64,000 nucleotides of DNA from Bacillota bacterium (GCA_019420305.1 JAHZHL010000033.1:121939-185938), one strand, 5' to 3'; numbered from the stretch's first letter, positions 1 through 9,213 are shown. The notes: generated from the letters alone by a model not told the origin. Made by a program: numbers and translations.

Positions 1-101
1 AAGTTGGCGCAGATTTCCTCTTCATCAAAGTTGTCAATATCCGCAACATCGGTCACCGTAATCTTCTCCCTGTTATCAATTGTCAGCATATGATTTTCCA
101 T
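1..101 (-). CDS. yabP: Sporulation protein YabP, N-terminal part (runs off the window)
   Basis: The reverse strand opens with ATG at 101 behind a strong AAGGAGG site (about 109-117) and reads 33 codons to the window edge. The visible N-terminus begins MENHMLTIDNREK and continues through a TDVADIDNFDEEEI stretch. This matches the start of YabP-family spore proteins, in which a short beta-rich domain starts with a Leu-Thr-x-Asp/Asn-x-Arg-Glu segment followed by Val-x-Asp-Val-x-x-Phe-Asp. YabP is required for normal spore formation in Bacillus, where it is made in the mother cell. The rest of the gene, usually about 90-100 residues in all, and its usual neighbour yabQ lie outside the window. Identification rests on the N-terminus only. 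Confidence 0.72.
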   Translation of the reverse strand, partial: MENHMLTIDNREKITVTDVADIDNFDEEEICAN

Positions 102-222
102 AGGCACACCCTCCTTATTAAAAGTATATTACCGGAAAGTGTTCCTAGAACAATGTCCTACTTTCATTTAGTATAAGGCCGGATTATTACAAATTCCTTA
201 CAGCCTGAAAATCTTTTTCTTA

Positions 223-257
223 AATCACAAAATCTACACAAAACTCTGTTTGTGATT
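223..257 (-). terminator. Hairpin downstream of the efflux gene
   Basis: Nine-base arms AATCACAAA (223-231) and TTTGTGATT (249-257) are perfect inverted repeats just beyond the stop of the MFS gene on the reverse strand. No clean T-run follows in that direction, so it may be a weak terminator or a 3' stabilising hairpin. Confidence 0.35.
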
Positions 258-267
258 CTCTCCGCGC

Positions 268-1503
268 CTATCTTCCTGACCGCCCGAACAGGCGCTCTTC
301 CATAATTCCTTTCCGTATAATGACGATCCACAAAAGCAGCGCCGCAGCCATACATCCGATACAGATCACTGCAAGCGCCGTTATGTAACTGTTCCAGTTC
401 AGAGTCGCGAGAGATGCCCCCACAGTACCGACGATATTCAGGATAAAATTGATCATTGCGCTGGCAGCGCCCGCGACATGAGAATACTGCTCCAGCAGAA
501 CTACCATTCCCAATGCCCGGATCATTCCTTCCGCAATAATGAACGGAAGGGTGGACAGCAAAAACAAGACCGGGGCTCTGCCTCCCATCGCAATCAGCAT
601 CACGCCTGACAGTAATATCAGCCCCAGGCAGACTTCACAGGCCCGTCCCGTGGACGAGTGTCTGGTGATTACCATGTATAAAAAGGGCGATATGCAGGAA
701 ACCCCGGCTCCCAGCGCATAAAAGATGCCATACTGCATATTGGATATTCCAAAATCCGTAATATAAATATAGGAACAAACCGAAATATATGCCCACATGG
801 GAATCGTCAGCACTGCCATCACGCCCGCAAACAGGGCAAACGGCTTATCTCCGGCTGTATGTAAGGTATCACTGACTGCTTTCAGCGCGCTGTCCGAGAT
901 CCGTTTCCCCTCCGGCCAGGTTTCCCTGGCAAATAAGATCAGCGCCGCCGGCACAACAGAAACAACCGCGATAAACACAAAGAGCCACCTCCAGCTGAGC
1001 CAGGTAATGATGACAGATCCGACAGACGGAGCTAAAATGGGGCCGATAATGGCGGCTGACTGCAGTACCGTCATCACATTCTTGAAGGTTCTGCCTGAAA
1101 ATGTATCTTTGATCATCGCCGTGGTCACAGTCAGAATAATTCCGTTTCCCAGACTCGCGAGCCCTCTCACCACAATTAAAAAGTCAACACTTCCCGCAAA
1201 CGTACAGAGAAAAGTAAACAAAAGGCTCAAGCCCACGCCTGACGCAAACACCGGCTTTCTTCCGTATTTATCACTCATCGGGCCTCCGATAAGCGTACCT
1301 ATTGCCGTCGCGATAATTCCCGCCGTTAATGTCAGGTTGAGATAGGTTGCCGACACCTTAAATTCTTCCTTTAAGATTGGCAGGGCCGGCAGATAGATGT
1401 CCAGCGCCATCCATACCACTGCAGTCAATACCATGATAGAACCGGCGAACACGTTTATCCCCAGCTTCGGCTGATCCATAATAACGTCCTTTGCTTTTTT
1501 CAT
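268..1503 (-). CDS. MFS multidrug efflux transporter, Bcr/CflA type
   Basis: This 411-residue protein has the length and hydrophobic pattern of a 12-helix major facilitator. The first helix contains ALDIYLPALP, the signature stretch of the Bcr/CflA drug-resistance subfamily (TM1, about residues 33-42). The cytoplasmic loop after TM2 has GGPMSDKYGRKP (about 74-85), matching the MFS motif A. Members export drugs such as bicyclomycin, chloramphenicol or sulfonamides using the proton gradient across the cytoplasmic membrane. The substrate cannot be read from sequence. The start at 1503 has an AGAGGTG ribosome site; an in-frame Met at residue 9 is an alternative. The gene is transcribed alone, back to back with the downstream response regulator gene. 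Confidence 0.85.
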   Translation of the reverse strand: MKKAKDVIMDQPKLGINVFAGSIMVLTAVVWMALDIYLPALPILKEEFKVSATYLNLTLTAGIIATAIGTLIGGPMSDKYGRKPVFASGVGLSLLFTFLCTFAGSVDFLIVVRGLASLGNGIILTVTTAMIKDTFSGRTFKNVMTVLQSAAIIGPILAPSVGSVIITWLSWRWLFVFIAVVSVVPAALILFARETWPEGKRISDSALKAVSDTLHTAGDKPFALFAGVMAVLTIPMWAYISVCSYIYITDFGISNMQYGIFYALGAGVSCISPFLYMVITRHSSTGRACEVCLGLILLSGVMLIAMGGRAPVLFLLSTLPFIIAEGMIRALGMVVLLEQYSHVAGAASAMINFILNIVGTVGASLATLNWNSYITALAVICIGCMAAALLLWIVIIRKGIMEERLFGRSGR

Positions 1504-1699
1504 GATTCACCTCTAGTGCCTGTTTTTTCTATATTGTTTGATTCATCGTTTCCTAGTATAATCTGTATGGATACTGTACAGTCAAGGAGAAATTCAAAAG
1601 ATCTGCTCTTTCTAATTAGATACTCGTTTTTCTTGTTTTTTAATTTCTCTTTAATTTGCGCTTGCTATAGTCTCAGTACAAAAGGAGAAAATGTATATT

Positions 1700-2374
1700 A
1701 TGCGACTATTAATTGCCGAAGATGAAAAAAATCTGAACAAAATCCTTGCCCAGCAACTGCGCGATAATGGTTATTCCGTAGACGCCTGTTTTGACGGTGA
1801 GGACGCTCTCGATCATATTCGTATGACCGATTACGACGGCGTAATTCTGGATATCATGATGCCCAAACTGGATGGCCTGGAGGTTCTGAAAAAAATGCGG
1901 GCGGATCGCATTGATATGCCGGTTTTGTTCCTCACAGCCAGAGACAGCGTCGCGGATCGGGTAGAGGGGCTGGATCTTGGAGCCGATGATTATCTGACAA
2001 AACCCTTTGCCTTTGAGGAGCTCCTCGCGCGGGTGCGGGTTTTAATCCGGAAAAAGTCCGGCAACAAGACCAACACCTATACGCTGGCCGATCTGACGCT
2101 GGATGCCCAGAGCCGGGAGGTAAAACGCGGGGATACCCCGATCTCGCTCTCTTCCAAAGAGTTCGCGATTCTGGAGTACATGATCATGAACAAAAACGTG
2201 GTTCTTTCCCGTGATAATCTGGAGCGTCATATCTGGAGCTACGACTATGAAGGCTCCTCCAATATGATTGATGTCTATATCCGTTATCTTCGCAAAAAGA
2301 TCGATGAAAAGTTTGAGCCAAAACTGATTCATACGGTTCGCGGCGTGGGATATGTGCTGAAGGAAGAAAAATGA
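1700..2374 (+). CDS. Response regulator, OmpR/PhoB family
   Basis: This is a DNA-binding response regulator of about 224 residues. It begins MRLLIAEDE, which supplies the acidic pocket of a receiver domain. The phosphoacceptor Asp lies in the VILDIMMPKLDG segment, and the switch Thr and Lys are in LTARDS and LTKPF. The C-terminal half is a winged helix ending in IHTVRGVGYVL, the typical OmpR-family wing. A start at 1691 is also open, but it lies only 3 bases after the AAAGGAG site and adds MYI, so the Met at 1700 is preferred. The stop overlaps the start of the histidine kinase gene by 4 bases, so the two are translated together. Confidence 0.9.
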   Translation: MRLLIAEDEKNLNKILAQQLRDNGYSVDACFDGEDALDHIRMTDYDGVILDIMMPKLDGLEVLKKMRADRIDMPVLFLTARDSVADRVEGLDLGADDYLTKPFAFEELLARVRVLIRKKSGNKTNTYTLADLTLDAQSREVKRGDTPISLSSKEFAILEYMIMNKNVVLSRDNLERHIWSYDYEGSSNMIDVYIRYLRKKIDEKFEPKLIHTVRGVGYVLKEEK

Positions 2375-3747
2375 AAAAGCTTTCCATCAAAACCCGGGTG
2401 ACAATCTGGTATGCCTTCTTCCTGGTTCTCCTGGTATCTCTGATTTTTATCTCGCTGTTTTATACCAGTGACCGGCTGATCCAGGAGAATATCAAGGGAG
2501 ATCTGACCGCCGCGGTGGATGACAGCATCCAGGATGTAAAGATTGAAAACGGATCTCTGGAAATTGACGACGATCTGCTGAGCTATCGGGACGGGATCTA
2601 CGTCCTCGTTTACCGCGAGAACAACTTTATCGTCACCGGTTCTCTGCCTGCCGGGATCACTGAGGAAATACCCTTTATTTCCGATCAGGTGCGGATCGTG
2701 GAGAACAACGAGAGGGAGTATTATGTATACGATCATCTGATCAGCGATGACACCTTCGCGGATGTGTGGATCCGGGGAATTACCTCCGCCGATCTGGCTG
2801 ATTCCGATCCGGCAGTCGCCCTCATGCTGAAGTTTTTCTTTATCTCCCTGCCGCTGCTGATCCTCGTCGCCGCGGTAGGAGGCTACTATATCACCAAACA
2901 AGCCTTTCGCCCGGTTTCGCAGATTACGGAAACCGCCGTCCATATCCAGGAAAGCAGCGATCTGTCTCAGCGGATTCATCTTGAAACAGGAGGACAGACC
3001 AAAGATGAGATCTATCATCTGGCGGCAACCTTCGACCGCATGCTGGATCGCCTGGAAAACTCCTTTGAGGCGGAAAAGCAGTTTTCAAACGATGCATCCC
3101 ATGAGCTGCGCACGCCGATCGCGGTAATCATGGCTCAGTGTGAGTATTCCCTGAAAAAGGATACGTCTCCGAAGGAGATCCATTCCTCTCTGAGTGTCAT
3201 TTTGGATCAGTCAAGAAAAATGTCCACTCTGATCAATCAGCTTCTGACCCTGGCCCGGGCGGATAGAGGAACGGCAAAACTGGATTTTGAACGGATCAAT
3301 GTCAGCGACATCACCTGCATGGTGGCTCTGGAACAGGAGGCCCTGGCAGAAAAGCGCGGGATCACAATTCATCAGGAAATCACACCGGATCTTTACGCCG
3401 ATGTAGATGAGACCCTCTTTATGCGGCTCTGGATCAATCTGATTTCTAACAGCATCAAATATGGCAAAGATGGCGGCTCTATCCGGGTAGTGCTCCGCGC
3501 TTCCGAAAGCCGGATTATCGGCCAGGTGATTGATGACGGCATTGGCATTTCCCCGGAAGCCCTTCCGAAAATCTGGGATCGCTTTTATCAGGTGAACCCT
3601 TCCCGGAGTGACGGAAGCAGTTCCGGACTGGGGCTTTCCATGGTAAAATGGATTATTTCCGCGCATAATGGAGACATTACCGCGGACAGCGTTCCAGGCG
3701 CAGGCAGTCGATTTACATTTTCAATTCCCAAAGACGCAAATGTGTAA
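2371..3747 (+). CDS. Sensor histidine kinase
   Basis: This 458-residue membrane histidine kinase is the partner of the preceding response regulator. It has an N-terminal transmembrane helix (about 10-30), an extracellular sensor region of about 130 residues and a second helix (about 153-175). A HAMP linker follows (about 175-230). The HisKA box is SNDASHELRTPIAV, with the phosphorylated His near residue 248. The HATPase domain has the N box (LISNSIKYG), the DDGIGI G1 box and the SSGLGLSMVK G2 box near 410-430. The gene overlaps the regulator by 4 bases. The PepSY protein encoded just downstream may modulate its sensing, an inference from the arrangement. The stimulus is unknown. Confidence 0.92.
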   Translation: MKKLSIKTRVTIWYAFFLVLLVSLIFISLFYTSDRLIQENIKGDLTAAVDDSIQDVKIENGSLEIDDDLLSYRDGIYVLVYRENNFIVTGSLPAGITEEIPFISDQVRIVENNEREYYVYDHLISDDTFADVWIRGITSADLADSDPAVALMLKFFFISLPLLILVAAVGGYYITKQAFRPVSQITETAVHIQESSDLSQRIHLETGGQTKDEIYHLAATFDRMLDRLENSFEAEKQFSNDASHELRTPIAVIMAQCEYSLKKDTSPKEIHSSLSVILDQSRKMSTLINQLLTLARADRGTAKLDFERINVSDITCMVALEQEALAEKRGITIHQEITPDLYADVDETLFMRLWINLISNSIKYGKDGGSIRVVLRASESRIIGQVIDDGIGISPEALPKIWDRFYQVNPSRSDGSSSGLGLSMVKWIISAHNGDITADSVPGAGSRFTFSIPKDANV

Positions 3748-3763
3748 AAGGAGAGAATTAGCT

Positions 3764-4453
3764 ATGAAAGAGAAAGTATTAAAAAATAAGACAATCTTTA
3801 TTGTCGCCGCGGCCATTGTTCTCGCCGCGATCGGATTCGCGGCCGGCATGATGGTCCGTTCCGTTACAGCAGATGATCGCGGCTCCTACATTGACGCGGA
3901 GCAGGCAAAATCCATCGCGTTGGAAAGCGTCGGCGTATCTTCCTCCAAAGCGACCTTTACAAAGGTACAGCTGGATGAAACGGATCGCCCCGCGATCTAT
4001 GATATTGATTTTTATACATCGGCGAATGCCTATGACTTTGAAATCAACGCGGTAAGCGGGGAAATCGAAGAAAAAAGCAGCGAAACGATTACCTCTCAGT
4101 CATCTGCGGTTCTTCCGTCTTCCTCATCCCAGACAGCAGCATCGCAGCCGACACAGGATTCTTCCGCTCAGGCCGCGTCTCCTGCGCAGACTCAGCCGGC
4201 ACCGACCACTCAGCCATCCTCTTCGTCCTCTGAGTATATTGGTGTCGCGAAAGCCAAATCCATTGCCAAAAAGGACGCGGGGATTTCCAGCGCTACTTTC
4301 ACCAAAGAGGAACTGGATTCCGATGATGGTGTTAAAATTTATGAAATCGAATTCATTTCCGGCAACCGTGAATATGATTACAGTATTAACGCTTATACCG
4401 GAAAAATTCTGGAACGCGATTCGGAGCGAATTGACGACGATTATGATGATTAA
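3764..4453 (+). CDS. Membrane-anchored protein with two PepSY-type domains
   Basis: This 229-residue protein starts at the ATG at 3764 behind AAAAGGAGA, 16 bases after the kinase stop. One N-terminal transmembrane segment (about 9-29) is followed by a first PepSY-like domain (about 38-105). A low-complexity linker rich in Ser, Gln, Pro and Ala follows (about 110-155), then a second similar domain (about 158-215). Both domains show the pattern ...AKSIA...D/V.G.S.A.FTK...LD...YEI/YDIDF...YDYSINA.TGKI/GEIE. The tail is very acidic. PepSY domains are known as extracytoplasmic inhibitory or ligand-binding modules, and one encoded with a two-component system is probably its target or modulator. No catalytic motif was seen. 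Confidence 0.82.
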   Translation: MKEKVLKNKTIFIVAAAIVLAAIGFAAGMMVRSVTADDRGSYIDAEQAKSIALESVGVSSSKATFTKVQLDETDRPAIYDIDFYTSANAYDFEINAVSGEIEEKSSETITSQSSAVLPSSSSQTAASQPTQDSSAQAASPAQTQPAPTTQPSSSSSEYIGVAKAKSIAKKDAGISSATFTKEELDSDDGVKIYEIEFISGNREYDYSINAYTGKILERDSERIDDDYDD

Positions 4454-4582
4454 TCGCTCTTCCGTTATCCCAATTATTAAAATTTTGTAAAATTTCCATA
4501 AACCTCTCAACTTTTTGTTTCCTTTTTCCGATTAAGGGTATAGGATAGTTACATGGGAAATACTAAGTTGGGAGGTTATTTT

Positions 4583-7120
4583 ATGAAAACATTGAAATTA
4601 AAGGAAGGTCTTTTTTGGACAGGTGTCCTGGATCCGCAGCTCCGGGTCTTTGACATCATTATGAACACGGAATTTGGCACGACTTATAATTCTTATCTCC
4701 TGCAGGGTTCTGAAAAAACCGCGCTTTTCGAAACAGCGAAGGCAAAGTGTATGGACGAATACCTGGATAAATTGACATCACTTATTGATATTAAAGATAT
4801 TGACTACATCATTGTTGATCATACGGAACCGGATCATGCCGGATCCGCGGCAAAGCTGGTGGAAATCAATCCCGCGATCAAGCTTGTGGGTACCGCTACC
4901 GCCATTAGCTTTATGAAAGAAATCTGCAATGTGGAGTTCGCCTCCGTCATTGTCAAAGAGGGGGATACACTTTCTCTGGGGGATAAAACGCTGAGATTCA
5001 TAGGAGCTCCGAATCTTCACTGGCCGGACGCCATGTATACGTATGTGGAAGAGGATAAGGTTCTCTTTACCTGCGACTCGTTTGGCTCACATTACAGTTT
5101 TGAGCCGATTCTCAGTTCCAAGATCACCGATCAGGATGGTTATATGAGCGCGCTCCGTTATTATTTTGATAACATTATGGGGCCGTTTAAGCCTTATGTG
5201 CTGCAGGCGATTGAAAAAATCCGCAATTTGGAAATCGATATGATCTGTCCGGGGCACGGACCTGTCCTGGATGAAGATCCTTGGAAAATCGTCAATATCT
5301 ATAAGGGCTGGTCTACGGAAGTGAATCCAAACACGAAGAAAACGGTTGTCATCCCTTATGTTGCGGCTTATGGCTATACGGAGGTTCTTGCGAATAAGAT
5401 TGCCGAAGGAATTCACGCTTCCGGCGATATCGAAGTAAAACGGTACGATATGGTAACGTCGGATCAAGCACAGGTTCTAGGGGATCTTTACTGGGCAGAC
5501 GGAATTCTCTTTGGCACGCCGACAATTCTGGGTGAAGCGTTGAAGCCGATCTGGGATCTGACAACTTCCATTTATCCGGTGACTCACGGCGGAAAAATCG
5601 CTTCCGCTTTCGGTTCCTACGGCTGGAGCGGCGAAGGCGTTCCTCATATGATCGAAAGGCTCGCCCAACTGAAAATGAAGGTATATGGCCAGGGACTGCG
5701 CGTTCGATTCAAGCCTTCCAAGGCTCAGCTGGCGGAAGCCTATGAGTTTGGGTACAATTTTGGACGCTCTGTTCTGGAAGGGGATATTGTGGAACCGGAA
5801 CCGGCTCCCGGCGGCAAGAGACGTTGGAAATGTCTCGTATGCGGGGAAATCATCGAAGGTCCGACTCCTCCGGAGAGCTGCCCTGTCTGCGGCGTAGGGC
5901 CGGAACAATTTGTGGAGGTGCCTTATGAGGAAGTATCCTTCTCCTCGGTTTCCACGGATCGCATTCTTGTTGTTGGAAGCGGCATCGCCGGACTTTCCGC
6001 GTGTGAGGAAATCAGAAAGAGAAATACCGTATGCTCCGTAGAGTTGATTTCCGACGAAAGCGTCTTCTGCTACAACCGTCCGATGCTGACAAAGGGAATC
6101 CTGTCCGAATTTGACGCGCTGAACTTCTTCACAAAGCAGCTGGATTGGTATCAGGACAATAAAATCACTCTGACCCTGGATACAAAAGTGGAATCCATTG
6201 ATACGGCCGCGAAAAAAGTGAAGCTCTCAAACGGCGAGGAACGGTCTTATGACAAGCTGATTCTGGCTACAGGGGCGGAATGTAATGTTCCTCCGATTAA
6301 CGGAGCGGACAGTAAGAATGTGTATGTAATCCGTAAGCTGGCGGATGCCAACGCTATCCGCGCGCAGCTGGATTCTGTAGCAGATATCGCGGTTATCGGA
6401 GGCGGCGTTCTTGGGCTGGAAGCCGCATGGGAATTCCGCAGAGGGAAAAAGAATGTGACAATTATCGAGGTTTCCGACGGCCTGATGAAAAATCAGCTGG
6501 ATGCCAACGCTTCACAGCTCCTCAGAGAAGCTGCGGAAAATTCCGGAATCAAGGTTATTACCAACGCGAAAATTGACCAGATCACGGAAAAGGGAGTCGA
6601 TCTGGCAGATGGCACAAAAGTTCCCGGCCAGCTTGTTATTATCTCCGCGGGCGTGCGTCCGAACGCGGCAGTCGCAACCGCGGCGGGAATTGATGGGGAT
6701 CGCTGGATCAATGTCAATGAGAAAATGGAAACCAGCGCCAAAGATGTTTACGCATGCGGTGACGTGGCTATGTGCAACGGTACCAGCGTCGGCATCTGGA
6801 GTCAAGGACTCGAGATGGGAAAAGTTGCCGGAGCGAACGCCGCAGGCGACGATAAACGCTACCATCCGGTTACACCTTCCAACTCTTACAGCGGCATGGG
6901 GCTGGAGTTGTTCGCAATCGGAGACAATGGAAAGAAAGCAGATGTTAATTATAAGGCTGTTGAATTGTCTGATCCTGCAAAAGGAATCTACAAAAAGCTT
7001 TACTTTGTCAACAACCGCTTTACCGGCGGCATCCTGATTGGAGACGTAAGCCAGTCCGCGAAGCTTTTAACCGGTTATGAAAAGAAACAGACGCTTGAAG
7101 AACTGATGAGCGTTCTGTAA
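4583..7120 (+). CDS. Class F flavodiiron protein: flavodiiron-rubredoxin-NAD(P)H reductase fusion
   Basis: This 845-residue fusion reduces O2 (or NO) to water (or N2O) with electrons from NAD(P)H, a cytoplasmic defence in anaerobes. A metallo-beta-lactamase-like diiron domain (about 1-250) keeps its ligands: HTEPDH, the His of NLHWPD, the Asp of FTCDSFG and the His of CPGHG. A flavodoxin domain follows (about 255-395). A rubredoxin has WKCLVCGEII and PESCPVCGV cysteine pairs (about 412-450). The C-terminal FAD/NAD-binding reductase (about 460-840) has GSGIAGLSA and GGGVLGLEA nucleotide-binding loops. The start is set by GGAGG 12 bases before ATG 4583. This one-chain arrangement is the class F flavodiiron type. 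It is followed by its own terminator. Confidence 0.95.
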   Translation: MKTLKLKEGLFWTGVLDPQLRVFDIIMNTEFGTTYNSYLLQGSEKTALFETAKAKCMDEYLDKLTSLIDIKDIDYIIVDHTEPDHAGSAAKLVEINPAIKLVGTATAISFMKEICNVEFASVIVKEGDTLSLGDKTLRFIGAPNLHWPDAMYTYVEEDKVLFTCDSFGSHYSFEPILSSKITDQDGYMSALRYYFDNIMGPFKPYVLQAIEKIRNLEIDMICPGHGPVLDEDPWKIVNIYKGWSTEVNPNTKKTVVIPYVAAYGYTEVLANKIAEGIHASGDIEVKRYDMVTSDQAQVLGDLYWADGILFGTPTILGEALKPIWDLTTSIYPVTHGGKIASAFGSYGWSGEGVPHMIERLAQLKMKVYGQGLRVRFKPSKAQLAEAYEFGYNFGRSVLEGDIVEPEPAPGGKRRWKCLVCGEIIEGPTPPESCPVCGVGPEQFVEVPYEEVSFSSVSTDRILVVGSGIAGLSACEEIRKRNTVCSVELISDESVFCYNRPMLTKGILSEFDALNFFTKQLDWYQDNKITLTLDTKVESIDTAAKKVKLSNGEERSYDKLILATGAECNVPPINGADSKNVYVIRKLADANAIRAQLDSVADIAVIGGGVLGLEAAWEFRRGKKNVTIIEVSDGLMKNQLDANASQLLREAAENSGIKVITNAKIDQITEKGVDLADGTKVPGQLVIISAGVRPNAAVATAAGIDGDRWINVNEKMETSAKDVYACGDVAMCNGTSVGIWSQGLEMGKVAGANAAGDDKRYHPVTPSNSYSGMGLELFAIGDNGKKADVNYKAVELSDPAKGIYKKLYFVNNRFTGGILIGDVSQSAKLLTGYEKKQTLEELMSVL

Positions 7121-7142
7121 GTCGAATCAAAATTGTTTATCC

Positions 7143-7184
7143 AAGCAGACCTTCCGAATTTAAGCCGGTATGGTCTGCTTTTTT
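7143..7184 (+). terminator. Rho-independent terminator of the flavodiiron gene
   Basis: Arms AAGCAGACC (7143-7151) and GGTCTGCTT (7172-7180) pair perfectly over 9 bases with a 20-base loop, followed by a T-run to 7184. Confidence 0.88.
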
Positions 7185-7466
7185 GTGGGATGCAGCAGTT
7201 CCAGAGGACGGGGCATCAAACAGTGGGGGGCGGTGGGACCTCTGCGGTAAAGAGGGATGAGTACAGACAGGCGTACGGGCGAACATCGCGACTCTGCCAT
7301 AGTAATGTTTGCCCGTATCTGCGTCCAGAGGGTTCGATGGGCAACCATTATAACAAAAACGAAGTTCTTGTTCGCCCATACGCCCATGCTGATCCAGCGA
7401 GGGCGTTGCTGGGTCCATGGGGCTAGGGAGACATAAAAAATATGTGCAAAAGGATTACCTCCAGCT

Positions 7467-7528
7467 GATTGTACCCATTTTCGGATGTTCAAAGCTATTA
7501 CTGGCGTTTTCCGCCGCATATCTATCCA
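7467..7528 (+). repeat. 62-bp dispersed repeat, copy 1
   Basis: This segment aligns without gaps to 13850-13911 with 54 of 62 identities. All eight differences are transitions. It lies just before the sigma-54 activator gene, while copy 2 lies just after the operon that gene is expected to control. A weak complementary stretch before it (from about 7437) resembles the perfect hairpin partner seen at copy 2. Confidence 0.85.
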
Positions 7529-7560
7529 TCTCTTTGTCACCTTTTGGACGCAGACCGTTC

Positions 7561-7589
7561 TTGTTTCCGTTTTAAGATCAACGTATAAT
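7561..7589 (+). promoter_or_regulatory. Sigma-A-type promoter of the sigma-54 activator gene
   Basis: TTGTTT at 7561-7566 and a consensus TATAAT at 7584-7589 are separated by 17 bases. The start codon of the activator gene lies 46 bases further on. Confidence 0.65.
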
Positions 7590-7634
7590 AAAGTTATATT
7601 CTATAGCAAGGCAGCTTTATACCGGAGGTGGGTA

Positions 7635-9012
7635 ATGGACAAGATCATGGACGCGTTTTTTAAATCAATGAACTGCCATGGACTTCTGATCGCGGATAAT
7701 AAGGGAATCGTTATACAGGTTGAAGATTACTCCAAAGACTTTTACGGGATGAAATCCTCCGAGCTTCTGGGAAAGTCCGTTTATGAAATGGAAAAAGAAG
7801 GGCTTTTTTCTCCCTCCGCTGTCGCGATCGTTCTACAGACAGGGAAAGAAACAAATCTTATCCAGAAAGTAAAAAGCGGACTGGAAGTAATTGTAACTGC
7901 GTTTCCGGTTCTGGATGAAAACGGCGCGATTTCCAAGGTAGTGACATTTACACGGGATATCAGCGAATACAGCCGCTTTCGCGACATGTACGAAAGGTTG
8001 ATGAACAAAATCGATCAGTACAACCGAACCATCAATGAACTGGCATACAAGGAAGCGATTATTGAAGATTTTCATACCGACAACCGCGCCTTCCAGCAGA
8101 CGCTTCGAAGTATGCAGATCGTAGCGAAATACGATGTAAATATTCTGCTGCAGGGGGAGACCGGTACGGGAAAAACTCTGCTGGCGAGAAAGATACACAA
8201 TCTAAGCCGTCAAAAAGCGGGGCGCTTTGTTGAGATCAACTGCGGTGCCATGCCGGAAAATCTGATTGAATCCGAGTTGTTCGGATACGAAAGGGGGGGC
8301 CTTTACCGGCGCGAATGCATCCGGCAAAGAGGGGCTGATTGAAGCGGCGTCCGGGGGAACGCTTTTCCTGGACGAAATCTCCGAGCTTCCCCTGCAGTCA
8401 CAAGTAAAACTGTTGAAAGTTTTGCAGGATCGCGAATTCTTCCGCGTCGGAGGGACACGCTCCATTCGGGCAAACTGCCGATTTATTTCCGCGACCAACA
8501 AGAATCTGGAACAGGAGGTCGCCCGGGGCTCGTTCCGTCAGGATTTAATGTACCGGCTGAATACCGTCACCTTTCCTATCCCGCCTTTACGGGACAGGAA
8601 AGAAGATATTCTACATCTGAGCAAAACGCTTTTAAACGCGGCCAATGAGCGATACGGACTAAAGAAAGTCTTCGACACCGCGGTGTTTAATCAGTTCCTC
8701 AAATACCAGTGGCCGGGAAATACAAGAGAATTGGAAAATGTCATCAATCGAATGGTAATCACCTCTGAAGGAGATCTGATTACCAGCGAGGTTTTGCCGG
8801 AGAATCTTCTTTCCAGCCCGGGAAAAGCGGGAGAAGGACCGGTAAAATCTTATCATGAAATCAACGATCTGACCGAAGCAATGGAGCGATATGAGGGGGG
8901 AATTATAAGAAGCGTCTACGCGAGAGAGGGTTCTTCTGTAAAAGTAGCGAAAGCGCTAAATATCAGCCAGACCACCGCGGCCCGAAAAATTAAAAAATAT
9001 GTAACTACCTAG
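7635..9012 (+). pseudogene. Sigma-54-dependent transcriptional activator (PAS-AAA+-HTH) broken by a one-base frameshift
   Basis: The gene starts at ATG 7635 behind GGAGGTGGG and would encode about 458 residues if in one frame. A PAS sensor domain comes first (about 8-115, with VVTFTRDIS at its end). An AAA+ domain follows with Walker A GETGTGKT and Walker B GGTLFLDEIS, then a Fis-type helix-turn-helix (SVKVAKALNISQTTAARK). A run of seven G at 8293-8299 shifts the frame. Removing one G restores FGYERGAFTGAN, the GAFTGA loop that contacts sigma-54. As written, the first frame stops at 8342 and the second runs on to 9012. The break may be a real mutation, slippage at the G-run or a sequencing error. 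Its likely target is the operon that follows. Confidence 0.88.
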
Positions 9013-9035
9013 TCGAATCTGACTAGGTATTTTTT
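9006..9035 (+). terminator. Terminator of the activator gene, overlapping an upstream activator site
   Basis: TACCTAGTC (9006-9014) and GACTAGGTA (9021-9029) form a 9-bp stem with a 6-base loop, followed by a T-run to 9035. The stop codon of the activator lies inside the left arm. Confidence 0.78.
9010..9025. promoter_or_regulatory. Candidate upstream activator site 1 (TAGTC-N6-GACTA)
   Basis: A perfect palindrome TAGTC-N6-GACTA lies about 200 bases upstream of the -24/-12 promoter. The same arms and a closely related spacer (GAATCT here, AAATCA in site 2) recur at 9107-9122. Paired palindromes at this distance are typical binding sites for a sigma-54 enhancer-binding protein. Confidence 0.6.
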
Positions 9036-9106
9036 CATTTGTATCAAATTTCGAGCTAATTCATTTAAAAATTAAGATTTTTCCAGCATAGTCATTTTTG
9101 AAATGA

Positions 9107-9122
9107 TAGTCAAATCAGACTA
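9107..9122. promoter_or_regulatory. Candidate upstream activator site 2 (TAGTC-N6-GACTA)
   Basis: This second copy of the palindrome is centred 97 bases from copy 1, about nine helical turns, so both would sit on the same DNA face. It lies about 95 bases before the -24 element. Confidence 0.62.
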
Positions 9123-9213
9123 CCCCATTAACCCTGCCACAGAAAAACTTGAATTGATGTGATTCCCCGAATTTCAATATGTTCTGTATTTTCCGAAATA
9201 AAAGATTAGAAAA

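Larger units (their letters stand above)
7185..7634. other. 450-bp non-coding stretch with inverted repeats
   Basis: No convincing gene was found. The short reading frames here lack domain character and have poor start sites. The stretch contains a 13-base inverted repeat, TACGGGCGAACAT (7274-7286) with ATGTTTGCCCGTA (7305-7317), one G-T pair. A further half-copy, TTGTTCGCCCATA, lies near 7369-7380. It also holds the 62-bp repeat at 7467-7528 and the promoter of the sigma-54 activator gene. It could be a decayed mobile or structured element. Confidence 0.5.

Noticed and set aside
7133..7540. Short frames in the stretch after the flavodiiron gene, on both strands
   Set aside because: They overlap the terminator hairpin, the 62-bp repeat and other inverted repeats, have weak ribosome sites and show no family likeness.
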